A stretch of 64,000 nt of DNA from a bacterium (GTDB lineage: Bacteria; Cyanobacteriota; Vampirovibrionia; Gastranaerophilales; Gastranaerophilaceae). Every line of letters begins with the position of its first letter. Position 1 is the stretch's first letter. The DNA is taken from assembly GCA_017480425.1 (NCBI GenBank), contig JAFVAR010000018.1, positions 1 to 64,000 of the forward strand, in the 5' to 3' direction. Both the position numbers and the translations under genes were made by a program. Under the pieces are notes generated by a model. That model was given only the letters and a program-made list of their open reading frames with translations. It searched no databases and was not told the DNA's origin. Shown one piece after another: positions 9,305 to 18,246 of the stretch.

Positions 9305-9336
9305 TAAAAAAGCCTCAATAAATTTTTATTGAAGCT
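9305..9336 (-). terminator. Terminator downstream of the pseudopilin gene
   Basis: A 12-nt inverted repeat (AGCCTCAATAAA at 9311-9322 against TTTATTGAAGCT at 9325-9336, one mismatch), followed on the minus strand by a T-rich run. Confidence 0.75.
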
Positions 9337-9357
9337 CTTTTATTTTTATATTTCTTA

Positions 9358-10143
9358 TTAATTTTTTTTCATAGCTTGTTCGATTGATTCACTTCCTCTA
9401 TTAATTATTCTACCATCACCTACTTTACCGCCACTTATGCCTCCGCCAGCATTGGCGCCGGTACCGGTGCCATTACCATTACCATTCCCGCTACCATCGT
9501 CACTATTCGCACTTGCATCTGCCAATGCATTTCTATAATTTCTCATATTAAATCTGTTGGCTATCATTACACCTATACAGCCACTATGTGCATCATCTGC
9601 CTTACAGTTACCTGCATATGTATCTGTACTTCTATTAGCAAACTTAGTTCCTACTTTTCCGTCTCGTCTTATATACATAGTCAAAGTATCTTCACCAAGT
9701 CTGTTAGGCGTCCTTCTTCCGTTTACATCTACTGTAACTTTCCACATGTTGTCCGATGCTTCTATGCTAAAGACTGAACCATCTGGCAAATTATAAACAG
9801 GTGGGTTTTCTTCAGCTAGTAATGCTGTGAATGGATTATCTACAGTAGTTCTGTCTATATTTGTATATGTAGTTCCTACATCACCACTAGTTGCGTGGCC
9901 TCCTGTATTCATAAGACCAATAAATTCATTTAAATTAAGTCCGGAAGCTAAAGTATCTACTTCGTGCTGAGCTTTATATAAATCAACGGCATCAGTTAAC
10001 TGAGAATAAAACTTAAGAATTTGTTTTTCCAAAACTGTGTCATTAACATTTGTATTTAATGCAGGCAGTGTAAGTGCGGCTATAACACCTAATATTGCAA
10101 GTGTTATAAGAACTTCTGCAAGTGTGAATCCTTTTTTTAACAT
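9358..10143 (-). CDS. Type IV pilin / type II pseudopilin-like protein
   Basis: A 261-residue prepilin-type protein. The N-terminus MLKKGFTLAEVLITLAILG has the prepilin peptidase site (G|F with glutamate at +5) followed by the hydrophobic assembly helix. The C-terminal domain has four cysteines, and a low-complexity glycine/asparagine/threonine linker (GNGNGNGTGTGANAGGG) near residues 220-236 precedes a basic tail. It lies 39 nt downstream of comM and is probably co-transcribed, suggesting a role in DNA uptake or a pilus minor subunit. The start has GAGAGGG upstream. Confidence 0.9.
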   Translation of the reverse strand: MLKKGFTLAEVLITLAILGVIAALTLPALNTNVNDTVLEKQILKFYSQLTDAVDLYKAQHEVDTLASGLNLNEFIGLMNTGGHATSGDVGTTYTNIDRTTVDNPFTALLAEENPPVYNLPDGSVFSIEASDNMWKVTVDVNGRRTPNRLGEDTLTMYIRRDGKVGTKFANRSTDTYAGNCKADDAHSGCIGVMIANRFNMRNYRNALADASANSDDGSGNGNGNGTGTGANAGGGISGGKVGDGRIINRGSESIEQAMKKN

Positions 10144-10182
10144 ACTATCCCTCTCTTTCTTATTTATATTCTATCAAATTTT

Positions 10183-11706
10183 TTATGCTATATCAACACG
10201 ATACTGTAAAGCTTGGCTTAAGTGTTCTACAGTAATATTTTCCTGATGATTCAGGTCTGCAATTGTTCTTGCAAGTTTTAGAATTCTGTCATATTTTCTT
10301 CCTGACAGTTGATATTTTTGTGCTGCAACTTTCATAAAATCAGAACACTTTGTGTCAAGTTTGCAGAATAATTTAATTTGTTTGGAATTCAGCTCTGAGT
10401 TTGTGAGAATTCCCTCGTTTTCATACCTTTTTGCTTGAATTTTTCTTGCTTTTACAACTCGTTTTCTAATTTCATAAGAAGGTTCTGCTTTTGTTTTGGT
10501 ATTTATTAATTCTTCCGTTGTAAGTCTCGGAACATTCACAATCAAGTCAATTCTGTCCAGAAGCGGACCGGACAGTTTTGAACGATATCGCTGAATTTGA
10601 AAATCAGAGCAGGTACAATCTTTTTCTTTATCACCTAAAAACCCGCACGGACATGGATTCATAGCTCCTACGAGCATAAATTTTGCGGGATATTTGATAG
10701 AATTTTTTGCTCTTGATATAACAACTTCACCATCTTCAAGAGGTTGTCGTAAAACTTCCAGTACTTGCCTCGGGAATTCTGCTATTTCATCTAAAAATAG
10801 AACTCCTCTGTGCGCAAGAGTTATTTCTCCCGGTTTTGGGTTTGAGCCTCCGCCAATGATGCCATTTTGTGATGCTGTATGATGAACCGAACGGTACGGA
10901 CGCTTTGTCATAAGCGGATTGTCACTTTGAAGCAGTCCGCTTATACTGTATATTTTTGTAAGTTCCATTGCTTCCTGAAGTTCTAACGGAGGAAGAATTG
11001 ATGCCATACATTTTGCCATTAAAGTCTTACCGGACCCCGGTGAACCTGACATCAGAATGTTATGACCTCCTGCGGCTGCAATTTCAAGTGCTTTTTTTGC
11101 TTTTTGCTGCCCTTTAACGTCTTTAAAATCATATGAATATTCCGTTTGAGAATTTTCTTCCAGATATTTGTTTATATCGACCGTTGTTTTAACAATAGGT
11201 ATTTCTGCAAAATGATTAACAATATCTCCAAGATGTTTTGCGCCGTAAACATTTATATCCTGTACAAGAGCTGCTTCTTTGGCGTTTTCATAAGGTACAA
11301 AGACTGTTTTAATGCCGCAATTCTTTAGACCGCTGACTAACGGCAATACACCGTTAATTTTTCTCAGTGAACCATCCAGAGAAAGTTCTCCTAAAAATGC
11401 AATTGTTAAATCATCAGGAATTAGTATGCCCTGTTCTTTCAAAATACCTATTGCAATAGGTAAATCAAAATTTGTGCCTTCTTTTCTGATATCGGCAGGT
11501 GCAAGATTAACGATTACTTTTCCTGTCGGGAATGTGAAGCCGGAGTTTTTTATTGCCGAGTGAACTCTTTCCTTCGCTTCAGATACGGCACTATCAGGAA
11601 GCCCGACGATACTTATATTCGGAAGAGAATTTGTTACATCCACTTCCACTTCAATCTTGCATGAATTTATTCCTATTGTTGCTGCTGTTATTGCTTTTGT
11701 GACCAT
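10183..11706 (-). CDS. comM: ComM/YifB family Mg-chelatase-like AAA+ ATPase
   Basis: A 507-residue ATPase; ComM homologues are hexameric helicases driving branch migration during natural transformation. It has the N-terminal ChlI-like domain (IVGLPDSAVSEAKERV), Walker A GSPGSGKT, the Mg-chelatase core with Walker B GVLFLDEIAEF, a CPCG zinc-type cysteine cluster (NPCPCGFLGD..CTC) and the C-terminal lid. Length is normal. It is divergent from comF, and both are competence-linked families. ATG 11706 has no Shine-Dalgarno and lies 7 nt after TATAAT. Confidence 0.94.
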   Translation of the reverse strand: MVTKAITAATIGINSCKIEVEVDVTNSLPNISIVGLPDSAVSEAKERVHSAIKNSGFTFPTGKVIVNLAPADIRKEGTNFDLPIAIGILKEQGILIPDDLTIAFLGELSLDGSLRKINGVLPLVSGLKNCGIKTVFVPYENAKEAALVQDINVYGAKHLGDIVNHFAEIPIVKTTVDINKYLEENSQTEYSYDFKDVKGQQKAKKALEIAAAGGHNILMSGSPGSGKTLMAKCMASILPPLELQEAMELTKIYSISGLLQSDNPLMTKRPYRSVHHTASQNGIIGGGSNPKPGEITLAHRGVLFLDEIAEFPRQVLEVLRQPLEDGEVVISRAKNSIKYPAKFMLVGAMNPCPCGFLGDKEKDCTCSDFQIQRYRSKLSGPLLDRIDLIVNVPRLTTEELINTKTKAEPSYEIRKRVVKARKIQAKRYENEGILTNSELNSKQIKLFCKLDTKCSDFMKVAAQKYQLSGRKYDRILKLARTIADLNHQENITVEHLSQALQYRVDIA

Positions 11707-11713
11707 CAGTCAT

Positions 11714-11719
11714 ATTATA
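11714..11719 (-). promoter_or_regulatory. -10 box of comM, predicted leaderless
   Basis: TATAAT on the minus strand, then a 7-nt spacer ATGACTG and the comM ATG. The spacer itself holds an ATG in another frame. Confidence 0.45.
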
Positions 11720-11767
11720 TTATGAAAACGGTTTAAATAGAAGATGTTAATTTAAAACGGAGTAATA

Positions 11768-11776
11768 TGATATAAT
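11768..11776 (+). promoter_or_regulatory. Extended -10 box of comF, predicted leaderless
   Basis: TGATATAAT (TGn plus TATAAT), then TTTTCT-type 6-nt spacer and the comF ATG at 11783. No Shine-Dalgarno can fit. Confidence 0.6.
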
Positions 11777-11782
11777 TTTTCT

Positions 11783-12421
11783 ATGATAAAGTTTTTTCAA
11801 TCACTTCTGGATTTAATCTATCGTAAGAAATGTTATTTTTGCGGAAAGTCAAAAGAATCCGTAAAGATGTGTTCAGAATGCTATCAGGAACTTAATTTTT
11901 CGGAAGTTAAGCCAAATCGAATTATAAATGGTGTAAATATATATTCTTGCGGAATTTATGAAAAAAATCTTCAAAAACTTATCAGAGGGCTAAAATATCA
12001 TAAGCAAAAGGGATTGGCTTTTTATCTTGCGAAGTTTATGAATGAATATTTTGAGCAGATAAATTTGGAAGGTAAATTTCAAGTTGTACCTGTACCTTTG
12101 CACAAAAACAGAGTAAAAAAGCGTAAGTATAATCATATGGAGATTGTGGCGGAAGAATATTGCAGGATGTCGGGGAATATTCTTAATGTAAATTTGATAA
12201 AAAGAATCAAGGATACGAAACCTCAATACAAATTATCCCGTCCGGAGCGGATGAAAAATCTTGCAAATGCATTTGTTGTTGAAAAAGAAAATGATTTAAT
12301 GCTGCCTGTACTTATTATTGATGATATATGTACAACAGGGACAACATTTGAAGAAATGATAAATGTATTGAAAGCGAACGGTATTAATGATATTGTTTGC
12401 CTTGCATCTTCAAGTCCTTAA
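11783..12421 (+). CDS. comF: ComF family phosphoribosyltransferase-like protein
   Basis: A 212-residue ComF protein needed for late steps of DNA uptake in transformable bacteria. The N-terminus holds a four-cysteine zinc finger (CYFCGKS..KMCSECY, residues about 14-36). The C-terminal phosphoribosyltransferase domain has VPVPLHKNRVKKRKYN and the PRPP loop LIIDDICTTGTT near residues 180-191. It is divergent from comM-pilin and followed 40 nt later by a SIS gene with its own promoter. It starts directly at a predicted transcription start. Confidence 0.93.
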   Translation: MIKFFQSLLDLIYRKKCYFCGKSKESVKMCSECYQELNFSEVKPNRIINGVNIYSCGIYEKNLQKLIRGLKYHKQKGLAFYLAKFMNEYFEQINLEGKFQVVPVPLHKNRVKKRKYNHMEIVAEEYCRMSGNILNVNLIKRIKDTKPQYKLSRPERMKNLANAFVVEKENDLMLPVLIIDDICTTGTTFEEMINVLKANGINDIVCLASSSP

Positions 12422-12426
12422 ATTTA

Positions 12427-12435
12427 TGGTATAAT
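12427..12435 (+). promoter_or_regulatory. Extended -10 box upstream of the SIS gene
   Basis: TGGTATAAT at 12427-12435; the ATG at 12462 gives a leader of about 20 nt with GAGAAAGAG as a ribosome site. Confidence 0.5.
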
Positions 12436-12461
12436 CTAAATGTTAAGAGAAAGAGCTACTA

Positions 12462-13541
12462 ATGTTTGGTAAAAAAATAAAAACAAATATGGAACAGGAA
12501 ATTGCGGAACAAACAAAAATAATTCCGTATATATTGATGAAATATATTAAACCTGAAAACGGTGAGATAAAAATAGATTTACCGCAAAATATAAGGAAAA
12601 TTATTCTTGTAGCAAGCGGCTCTTCATATCATTGTGCAAGATTTGCGGTTGATTTATTGGAAAAATTTTCAGGTATAGAATCCAGAGCAATATATTCAAG
12701 CGAATTTCTTTTGAAAAGTGTTATTCCGCATGATGAAAATACTTTGTATATTTTTATAACCCAGTCTGGCGAAACGAGCGATACTGTAAAATCTGTCGAA
12801 AAAGTTAAACAGACTGCAAATCTTGCTACACTGTGTATCACAAATAATGATGAATCAACAATTTGGAAACTTTGTGATTATAAAGTGGCTTGTTTTGCAG
12901 GTGTTGAACATGGAATAGCCGCAACAAAATCATTTACGGCACAAATGCTTTGTTTAATACTTATTTCGCTTAAGCTAGTTGAAAATGTTCACGGCTCTGA
13001 TGCAACCAAACATTATAAAGAGTCTCTTATGCGTTTGCCAATAGTGCTTGAACGTGCGCTTGCAAAAAGAGATGAAATTAAAAGACTTGCAAACATTTTG
13101 GCGAAAGAAAATACAATTATTATGATTGCAGATGGGATTTCTTATTCGCTTGCAAAAGAAGCTGCGCTTAAAACAAAAGAAACATCTTATAAAAATATTA
13201 GTGCTGCCATATTGGGTGAGTTTATGCACGGGCATGTTGCGGTTCTTAATAACAGGTCAACGCTTGTTTATATTAATGTTGACAAAATTATGCCTCGTTC
13301 AATATCGAACTTGAATAAGATTAAAGCTGACTATAATCCGAAATTGATAATTATAGGCCCATCTTCGGAGGAAATTAAGCCGGATTATAATATTACTGTT
13401 CCATGCGAGAATGAAATTCAACAGATGTTCGCAAATGTACTTGTAATGCAGCAGCTTGCGCTTGAAATTGCACTTAAGCTGAAACGAAATGTTGACCATC
13501 CGAGAGGTTTGCATAAAGTTGTTATAGATAGTGTTAAATAA
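12462..13541 (+). CDS. Double-SIS sugar-phosphate isomerase-like protein (GlmS isomerase domain)
   Basis: A 359-residue protein with two SIS domains. The first has VASGSSYHCARFA and FITQSGETSDTV (phosphosugar loop); the second has AKEAALKTKETSYKNISA and the end HPRGLHKVV, which matches the C-terminus of glucosamine-6-phosphate synthase. The N-terminal glutaminase half of GlmS is absent, so it resembles AgaS/FrlB-type deaminase-isomerases or a stand-alone GlmS isomerase domain. Substrate is unknown. The first ATG is preferred because it has the purine-rich site upstream. A strong hairpin follows. Confidence 0.85.
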   Translation: MFGKKIKTNMEQEIAEQTKIIPYILMKYIKPENGEIKIDLPQNIRKIILVASGSSYHCARFAVDLLEKFSGIESRAIYSSEFLLKSVIPHDENTLYIFITQSGETSDTVKSVEKVKQTANLATLCITNNDESTIWKLCDYKVACFAGVEHGIAATKSFTAQMLCLILISLKLVENVHGSDATKHYKESLMRLPIVLERALAKRDEIKRLANILAKENTIIMIADGISYSLAKEAALKTKETSYKNISAAILGEFMHGHVAVLNNRSTLVYINVDKIMPRSISNLNKIKADYNPKLIIIGPSSEEIKPDYNITVPCENEIQQMFANVLVMQQLALEIALKLKRNVDHPRGLHKVVIDSVK

Positions 13542-13550
13542 AAACGAATA

Positions 13551-13573
13551 GGGCTTGGTTATTCACCAAGCCC
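13551..13573. terminator. Hairpin between convergent genes
   Basis: Perfect 9-bp stem GGGCTTGGT/ACCAAGCCC with a 5-nt loop, between two convergent genes. T-runs are weak on both sides, so it could act in either direction. Confidence 0.6.
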
Positions 13574-13599
13574 GCAATTACTTATTATCTATCAGCACC

Positions 13600-13836
13600 T
13601 TAAGCAATTTCTTTGTTTTTATATCTTGCTGCCTTTGCATTTATTGCGTAGCACGTTGTAAACAATTTTTGAGAGAGTGCAAACATATTTTTCTGTACTG
13701 TTGCAACGTCATTCATAGCTTCCAGCATTTTTTGAGGGTCAACCATAGATTCCATTGCATCGTGGTTGTCTACTTTTTCGTCAGCATACTTTTTGACTAA
13801 TAATTTGTCGATGTAATCCCTTGCTCCGACTGCCAT
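13600..13836 (-). CDS. Small helical hypothetical protein
   Basis: No family recognised. A 78-residue, probably all-helical product (MAVGARDYIDKLLVKKYADE) with a methionine-rich middle (DAMESMVDPQKMLEAMNDV) and a basic end. No signal peptide. A GGAG ribosome site precedes ATG 13836. It stands alone: a hairpin lies downstream and a 244-nt gap upstream, which holds only AT-rich sequence with promoter-like TATAAT boxes for the divergent gene pair. Confidence 0.7.
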   Translation of the reverse strand: MAVGARDYIDKLLVKKYADEKVDNHDAMESMVDPQKMLEAMNDVATVQKNMFALSQKLFTTCYAINAKAARYKNKEIA

Positions 13837-14080
13837 ATTAAATTCTCCGTTCCTAAAATTTCCCTATATATTAATAAAGACTTTTTATAATCAAAAATTG
13901 CTCTTTAGGAATGAATTGTAAAGAAATGTAAATAAAAAATTGTTTATAATTTAATCAATATATTAAATATTAATTGCAATAAAATTTTTTAGTTATACAA
14001 TTTTTGTATTAGATTCAGGTTGGTGTTTAAAATCTAACAGTGTGTGAATTACAGATATATTAAGATTGAAAGGAGTACAT

Positions 14081-14701
14081 ATGGTAACGGGTATTTCAGC
14101 GATTAATGCTGTACAATCAGCTGCAAAAAAAGTAGGGAATATTGTTAAAGAAAATAAAGAAGGCGTAATAGGTGCTGCCGGTATGGCCGCAGGAATAGGT
14201 TTGTATGCTGCAGCTTATGATAGTTTTGTCCATAGCAATGATGGTGAAACCGTTGTTTCTGCGATGCAAGGACAAGATATAGCAGAAAAACAAGGTTTTA
14301 TTCAAAAATTTGCAGAACAACTAAAAGAAAAATTTGCAATTGATATAAATAATCCTCCGGATGGTATTGATGTCAGTGAACCATTTATGATGGATGGTGC
14401 AGGACACTATATTATGGATGAATATGGTGCAATCATTAATCCTTGGTATAATCCGGATTTATTGAAAGAAAGCACAGATATTATACCATCTCCGTTCGAA
14501 TCAACTCATTTCCCTGAAATTAGTATGGATTCCTTTTTACAAAAAGCTGCTGAAAATGCAGATGCTGCTTCGGTTGCAGCAGGACATATATTAGAAGGTG
14601 CAAATATTGATGTCCCTGATGGCACAATTGATGAAAACTTTATCCAGATTGTTGGAAAGGGTATTAAACATGCCTTAGAAATAATTGCAGATAGCTTATA
14701 A
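14081..14701 (+). CDS. Hypothetical protein with glycine-rich hydrophobic segment
   Basis: No family recognised. The 206-residue product starts at ATG 14081, fixed by AAAGGAG 5 nt upstream; five further codons are open before it. A glycine/alanine-rich hydrophobic stretch (GAAGMAAGIGLYAAA, about 32-46) could insert in a membrane. The rest is polar, with aspartate/proline-rich segments (NPPDGIDVSEPF). It is followed 13 nt later by the gene at 14715 and is probably co-transcribed with it. Confidence 0.75.
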   Translation: MVTGISAINAVQSAAKKVGNIVKENKEGVIGAAGMAAGIGLYAAAYDSFVHSNDGETVVSAMQGQDIAEKQGFIQKFAEQLKEKFAIDINNPPDGIDVSEPFMMDGAGHYIMDEYGAIINPWYNPDLLKESTDIIPSPFESTHFPEISMDSFLQKAAENADAASVAAGHILEGANIDVPDGTIDENFIQIVGKGIKHALEIIADSL

Positions 14702-14714
14702 CAAAGGATATTTT

Positions 14715-16148
14715 ATGAAAATACAAAAAATTTCATCTTATTATTCACAACCCAATATTCTTCCTCAAAAAAATATTAATAGTATTTATAAAATGCACAA
14801 AACTTGTACGGATTCTGTTTGTTTTAAAGGTATCACAACATCTTTAATAGTTTTAGTTGCAAAAGAAGGATTGGAAGGTTTAAAAAGTGATATTAAGAAA
14901 GCCAAATTCAAAGCAGATATTGTTGAGCAAATAACATCTCCGAATATAAAAAATGATGCTGAGAAATTGGTCAATGTTTTATTTGCATTATCAAGAACAA
15001 GAGGATATGATGAACCAAAAACATATACTTATTCTGTTGAAGATGATTATGAATTCGGTTTAGATAAAATTAAAATGGTAGCAATGCGTAAGTTGTTTCC
15101 ATTGATTCCGGAAATGAAAAGTGATAAAAATTCCGGCAACGCCGCAAAAATTGCTATATTAAATAGTGCTTTTGATTCTGCTGAATATATATATAATACA
15201 GATTTCTATCACGTATTCAATAATTTAACTTCTTTTTATGAAAAAGAAAAAGAAGATTTATTGAAAAAAGCTTTTCATGATAAAAATATACAAGTAGTAA
15301 TTAATAAACATTACATAGATAAAAAAGCTGCTAAAAAAACCGGATTATCAATTGATGACAATGAAGATCTTAGTTTTATAAGACCTGCTTATAATATATT
15401 TGCAAGACCAATTATAAATCATAGATCTAAAAAATATAAAAGTGATTGTTCAAGAGAAGTATATTCTTCAAAAATTATTGCCGATGCTGCATTAATATTG
15501 ACGATGAACCCTCAAATACATAGGAATTTCTTTATACAATATGAACCGGATATTAGAGAAACCCTTATGCTTGCAGGTTCAGAGATAAAACGACGATTAA
15601 CCACAAATAATGGTGTTGAGAAGGCAAATTCTTTTTATGATTTTTATAAAAATGGTTTTATTAATTTCAGCAATACAAATATATACGAACAAGTTTTAGC
15701 ATATAAATATTTTATGAATGATATGAAATTATTGCAGAACAATGTTAGTGATATAGCTAAAACCTTCTTAGTTGATGAAAAATATGCCGAAGATTTAATA
15801 AAAGATTATAAACTTTTAGAATTATCGAGTTCTGCAAGTGATAAAAAAGAACTTATACCTTTATATAAACAAAGAATAGAAGAAAAATTAAAAAGTGAAG
15901 ATGAAAATATTAGAAACAGTGTAGCTGGCTTGTTATACTTGTCAGATAATGAAAATATCATAAAACGAGATACTGACTTTTTAGATAATCCTAAATGTAA
16001 AGACATAAGAGAATTATTGGGAAAAATAAATCGTTACCATAGTTTTAAAAATAAGAATTATGGACTAGCTATTCCTTGTAAACCACAAGGCACCGACATT
16101 AAAGACGAATTAACTCTATGGGAACAAATGGAATTATTATCCGGTTAA
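14715..16148 (+). CDS. Large hypothetical helical protein with N-terminal VCFKG motif
   Basis: No family recognised. The 477-residue product begins at ATG 14715, with AAAGGAT upstream; the frame is open ten codons earlier. Near residue 36 it has DSVCFKGITT, the short phenylalanine-glycine motif shared with several hypotheticals here. The rest is a long lysine-rich, mostly helical chain with no clear membrane segment or catalytic motif. It converges with fliI and has no obvious terminator between. Second gene of a pair with 14081-14701. Confidence 0.75.
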   Translation: MKIQKISSYYSQPNILPQKNINSIYKMHKTCTDSVCFKGITTSLIVLVAKEGLEGLKSDIKKAKFKADIVEQITSPNIKNDAEKLVNVLFALSRTRGYDEPKTYTYSVEDDYEFGLDKIKMVAMRKLFPLIPEMKSDKNSGNAAKIAILNSAFDSAEYIYNTDFYHVFNNLTSFYEKEKEDLLKKAFHDKNIQVVINKHYIDKKAAKKTGLSIDDNEDLSFIRPAYNIFARPIINHRSKKYKSDCSREVYSSKIIADAALILTMNPQIHRNFFIQYEPDIRETLMLAGSEIKRRLTTNNGVEKANSFYDFYKNGFINFSNTNIYEQVLAYKYFMNDMKLLQNNVSDIAKTFLVDEKYAEDLIKDYKLLELSSSASDKKELIPLYKQRIEEKLKSEDENIRNSVAGLLYLSDNENIIKRDTDFLDNPKCKDIRELLGKINRYHSFKNKNYGLAIPCKPQGTDIKDELTLWEQMELLSG

Positions 16149-16181
16149 TATAACATCATTCATAAAATCTTATTTATTATT

Positions 16182-17510
16182 CTATCCTGCACCAGCTAAT
16201 TGTCCGAGTTCTTCAAGTGCTTTTACGGTTGTTTCGTAATCAATTTTCTCTGTTGTCGATTGAATTAAGAATTCATTAATTCCGTCCATCATAGCGATAG
16301 CCTTGTCGCAAGAAGGATCTGAGCCTTTTACGTATGCTCCGATATTAATCAAGTCTTCATTTTTTCTGTGAACTGCAAGCAGGTTTCTTATTGCTCCGGC
16401 AGCCGTTCTGTGTTCTTTTGTTGTGACATCTCCCATTACACGACTTAAGGATTGCAATACATCGATTGCCGGATAATGGTTCTTGTGCGCCAAATCTCTG
16501 GAAAGCATTATGTGACCATCTAAAATGCTTCTTGCGGTATCTGATACAGGTTCGTTAAAGTCATCACCTTCTACCAAAACCGTATAAAGTCCGGTAATAG
16601 TACCAAATTCATTTGTTCCGGCTCTTTCCATAAGTTTTGGCATAATCGCAAACACAGAAGGTGTATATCCTCTTGTCGCAGGCGGCTCTCCTATAGCAAG
16701 TCCAACTTCTCTTTGTGCCATTGCAATACGTGTAACTGAGTCAAGCATAAATAATACGTCCATGCCTTTATCTCGGAAGTATTCTGCAATTGTTGTTGCA
16801 ACAAACGCTGCTTTGATTTTTACGAGTGAAGGTTGTTCAGAAGTTGCAGCAATTACGATTGAACGTTTCATGCCTTCTGCACCGAGAATTTCTTCAATAA
16901 ACTCCTTAACCTCACGTCCACGTTCTCCAATTAAGGCAATAACGTTTAGGTCTGCAGATGTATTTTTTGCCATCATACCGATGGTTGTACTTTTCCCGAC
17001 GCCTGAACCTGCAAATATACCGACTCTTTGACCTTTTCCGACAGTGATAAATCCGTCTATTGCCCTAATGCCAAGGGAAAGCGGTTCGGAAATTCTTTTC
17101 CTTTTTAGCGGATTAATTGCATCTGCTCTTGTAGAGCGGAATTCTGTAAATCTCAATTCTCCTAATGTGTCTATTGGGTTTCCCAGTCCATCTAAAACTC
17201 TTCCTATAAGCTGATTGCCGACACCGACCTTCATTGCACCGCCTGTATTTACAACAAGTGCTCCGGGGCGGATTCCGTCAGGTGAAGCAAGGGGCATAAG
17301 CAAAATTTTATCTTTCTTAAATCCTACAACTTCTGCCATTGTGGGAGTGTCATTGTAGTTATTATATATGTAGCACAAGTCTCCGATTGATGATTTAGGC
17401 CCGTCAGACTCTATTGTAAGACCGATAATTTCGGTTATTTTACCTATTTCTTTAATTGTATTTGTATTTTTTATTATGTCTAAATATTTACTCTTGTTCC
17501 AGCCCATCAT
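16182..17510 (-). CDS. fliI: Flagellar export ATPase FliI
   Basis: A 442-residue F1-beta-like ATPase that powers early steps of flagellar type III export, binding FliH at the cytoplasmic side of the basal body. It has Walker A AGSGVGKST near residue 162, the type III ATPase signature GEPPATRGYTPSVF and the flagellar/T3SS-typical ALGVRAIDG-like segment SLGIRAIDGFITVGKGQR. Its start overlaps the fliH end by 23 nt, indicating translational coupling. Last gene of the fliF-G-H-I unit; no fliJ follows. Confidence 0.96.
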   Translation of the reverse strand: MMGWNKSKYLDIIKNTNTIKEIGKITEIIGLTIESDGPKSSIGDLCYIYNNYNDTPTMAEVVGFKKDKILLMPLASPDGIRPGALVVNTGGAMKVGVGNQLIGRVLDGLGNPIDTLGELRFTEFRSTRADAINPLKRKRISEPLSLGIRAIDGFITVGKGQRVGIFAGSGVGKSTTIGMMAKNTSADLNVIALIGERGREVKEFIEEILGAEGMKRSIVIAATSEQPSLVKIKAAFVATTIAEYFRDKGMDVLFMLDSVTRIAMAQREVGLAIGEPPATRGYTPSVFAIMPKLMERAGTNEFGTITGLYTVLVEGDDFNEPVSDTARSILDGHIMLSRDLAHKNHYPAIDVLQSLSRVMGDVTTKEHRTAAGAIRNLLAVHRKNEDLINIGAYVKGSDPSCDKAIAMMDGINEFLIQSTTEKIDYETTVKALEELGQLAGAG

Positions 17511-18246
17511 CTGTACCTGTCAGCATTTTTTGAGTAATTTCAGAAATCTGCGAAGAAATTCTTGAGTCCAGTCTTACGTTCGGTGTTTCTACAATAACTC
17601 CATCCGGCGAAAGAGAAACATCTTCCAGAATCTTTAGTGTTTGTAATTTCGGTATTTCCTCTCTAAATTCAGGAATTAGTGCGTTTATATTTTCTACAAG
17701 CTCAGGATTTACAATAATTGAAATTGTTTCCTTATCATTAAGCTGTTTGATTGCATCCAGCGTAATTTTATGCAAAACTTCGTCATCAAATTGCTGGTGG
17801 CAAACTTTATCTGCAATTACAGACACCAAATCAACAATATCACGTGATGCAGAATCAATGATATTTTTTTTCATATCAAAACTGCTGCTTGCAAGAGTTT
17901 CAAGAGATTTTAAACCTTCAATTGCATCATTGTGAAATTTATCAAGTCCGTCTTGTTCTCCTTTTGAAAAACCTTCTTGATATGCTTGTTGTTTGATAGA
18001 TTCATATTCAGCTTCTGCTTTCTTTTTGGCTTCTTCTATAATGCGTGTAGCTTCGGTATTAGCAGTTTCTGTTATAATTTGAGATTTATTTTCCGCTGCA
18101 GATATAATTTTCTGTGCTTTTGCATCAGTTTCTTCCAAAATCTGCTGAACTTTTGCTTGAGATTTTGTAACGCGTGACTGTTCAATAGGCAGTACAAAAC
18201 TGTCACCAACTTGAATTTCTTGACCTTTGATTCTGTTACTACTCAA
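17488..18246 (-). CDS. fliH: Flagellar assembly protein FliH
   Basis: A 252-residue FliH, the regulator and stator-like partner of FliI. It has a long charged coiled-coil region (about 25-110, rich in alanine, glutamate and lysine) and a V-ATPase subunit E-like C-terminus (SPDGVIVETPNVRLDSRI). Position between fliG and fliI, with overlaps of 8 nt and 23 nt, confirms the call. The proline/glutamine export-apparatus signature at the N-terminus is not obvious. Confidence 0.92.
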   Translation of the reverse strand: MSSNRIKGQEIQVGDSFVLPIEQSRVTKSQAKVQQILEETDAKAQKIISAAENKSQIITETANTEATRIIEEAKKKAEAEYESIKQQAYQEGFSKGEQDGLDKFHNDAIEGLKSLETLASSSFDMKKNIIDSASRDIVDLVSVIADKVCHQQFDDEVLHKITLDAIKQLNDKETISIIVNPELVENINALIPEFREEIPKLQTLKILEDVSLSPDGVIVETPNVRLDSRISSQISEITQKMLTGTDDGLEQE

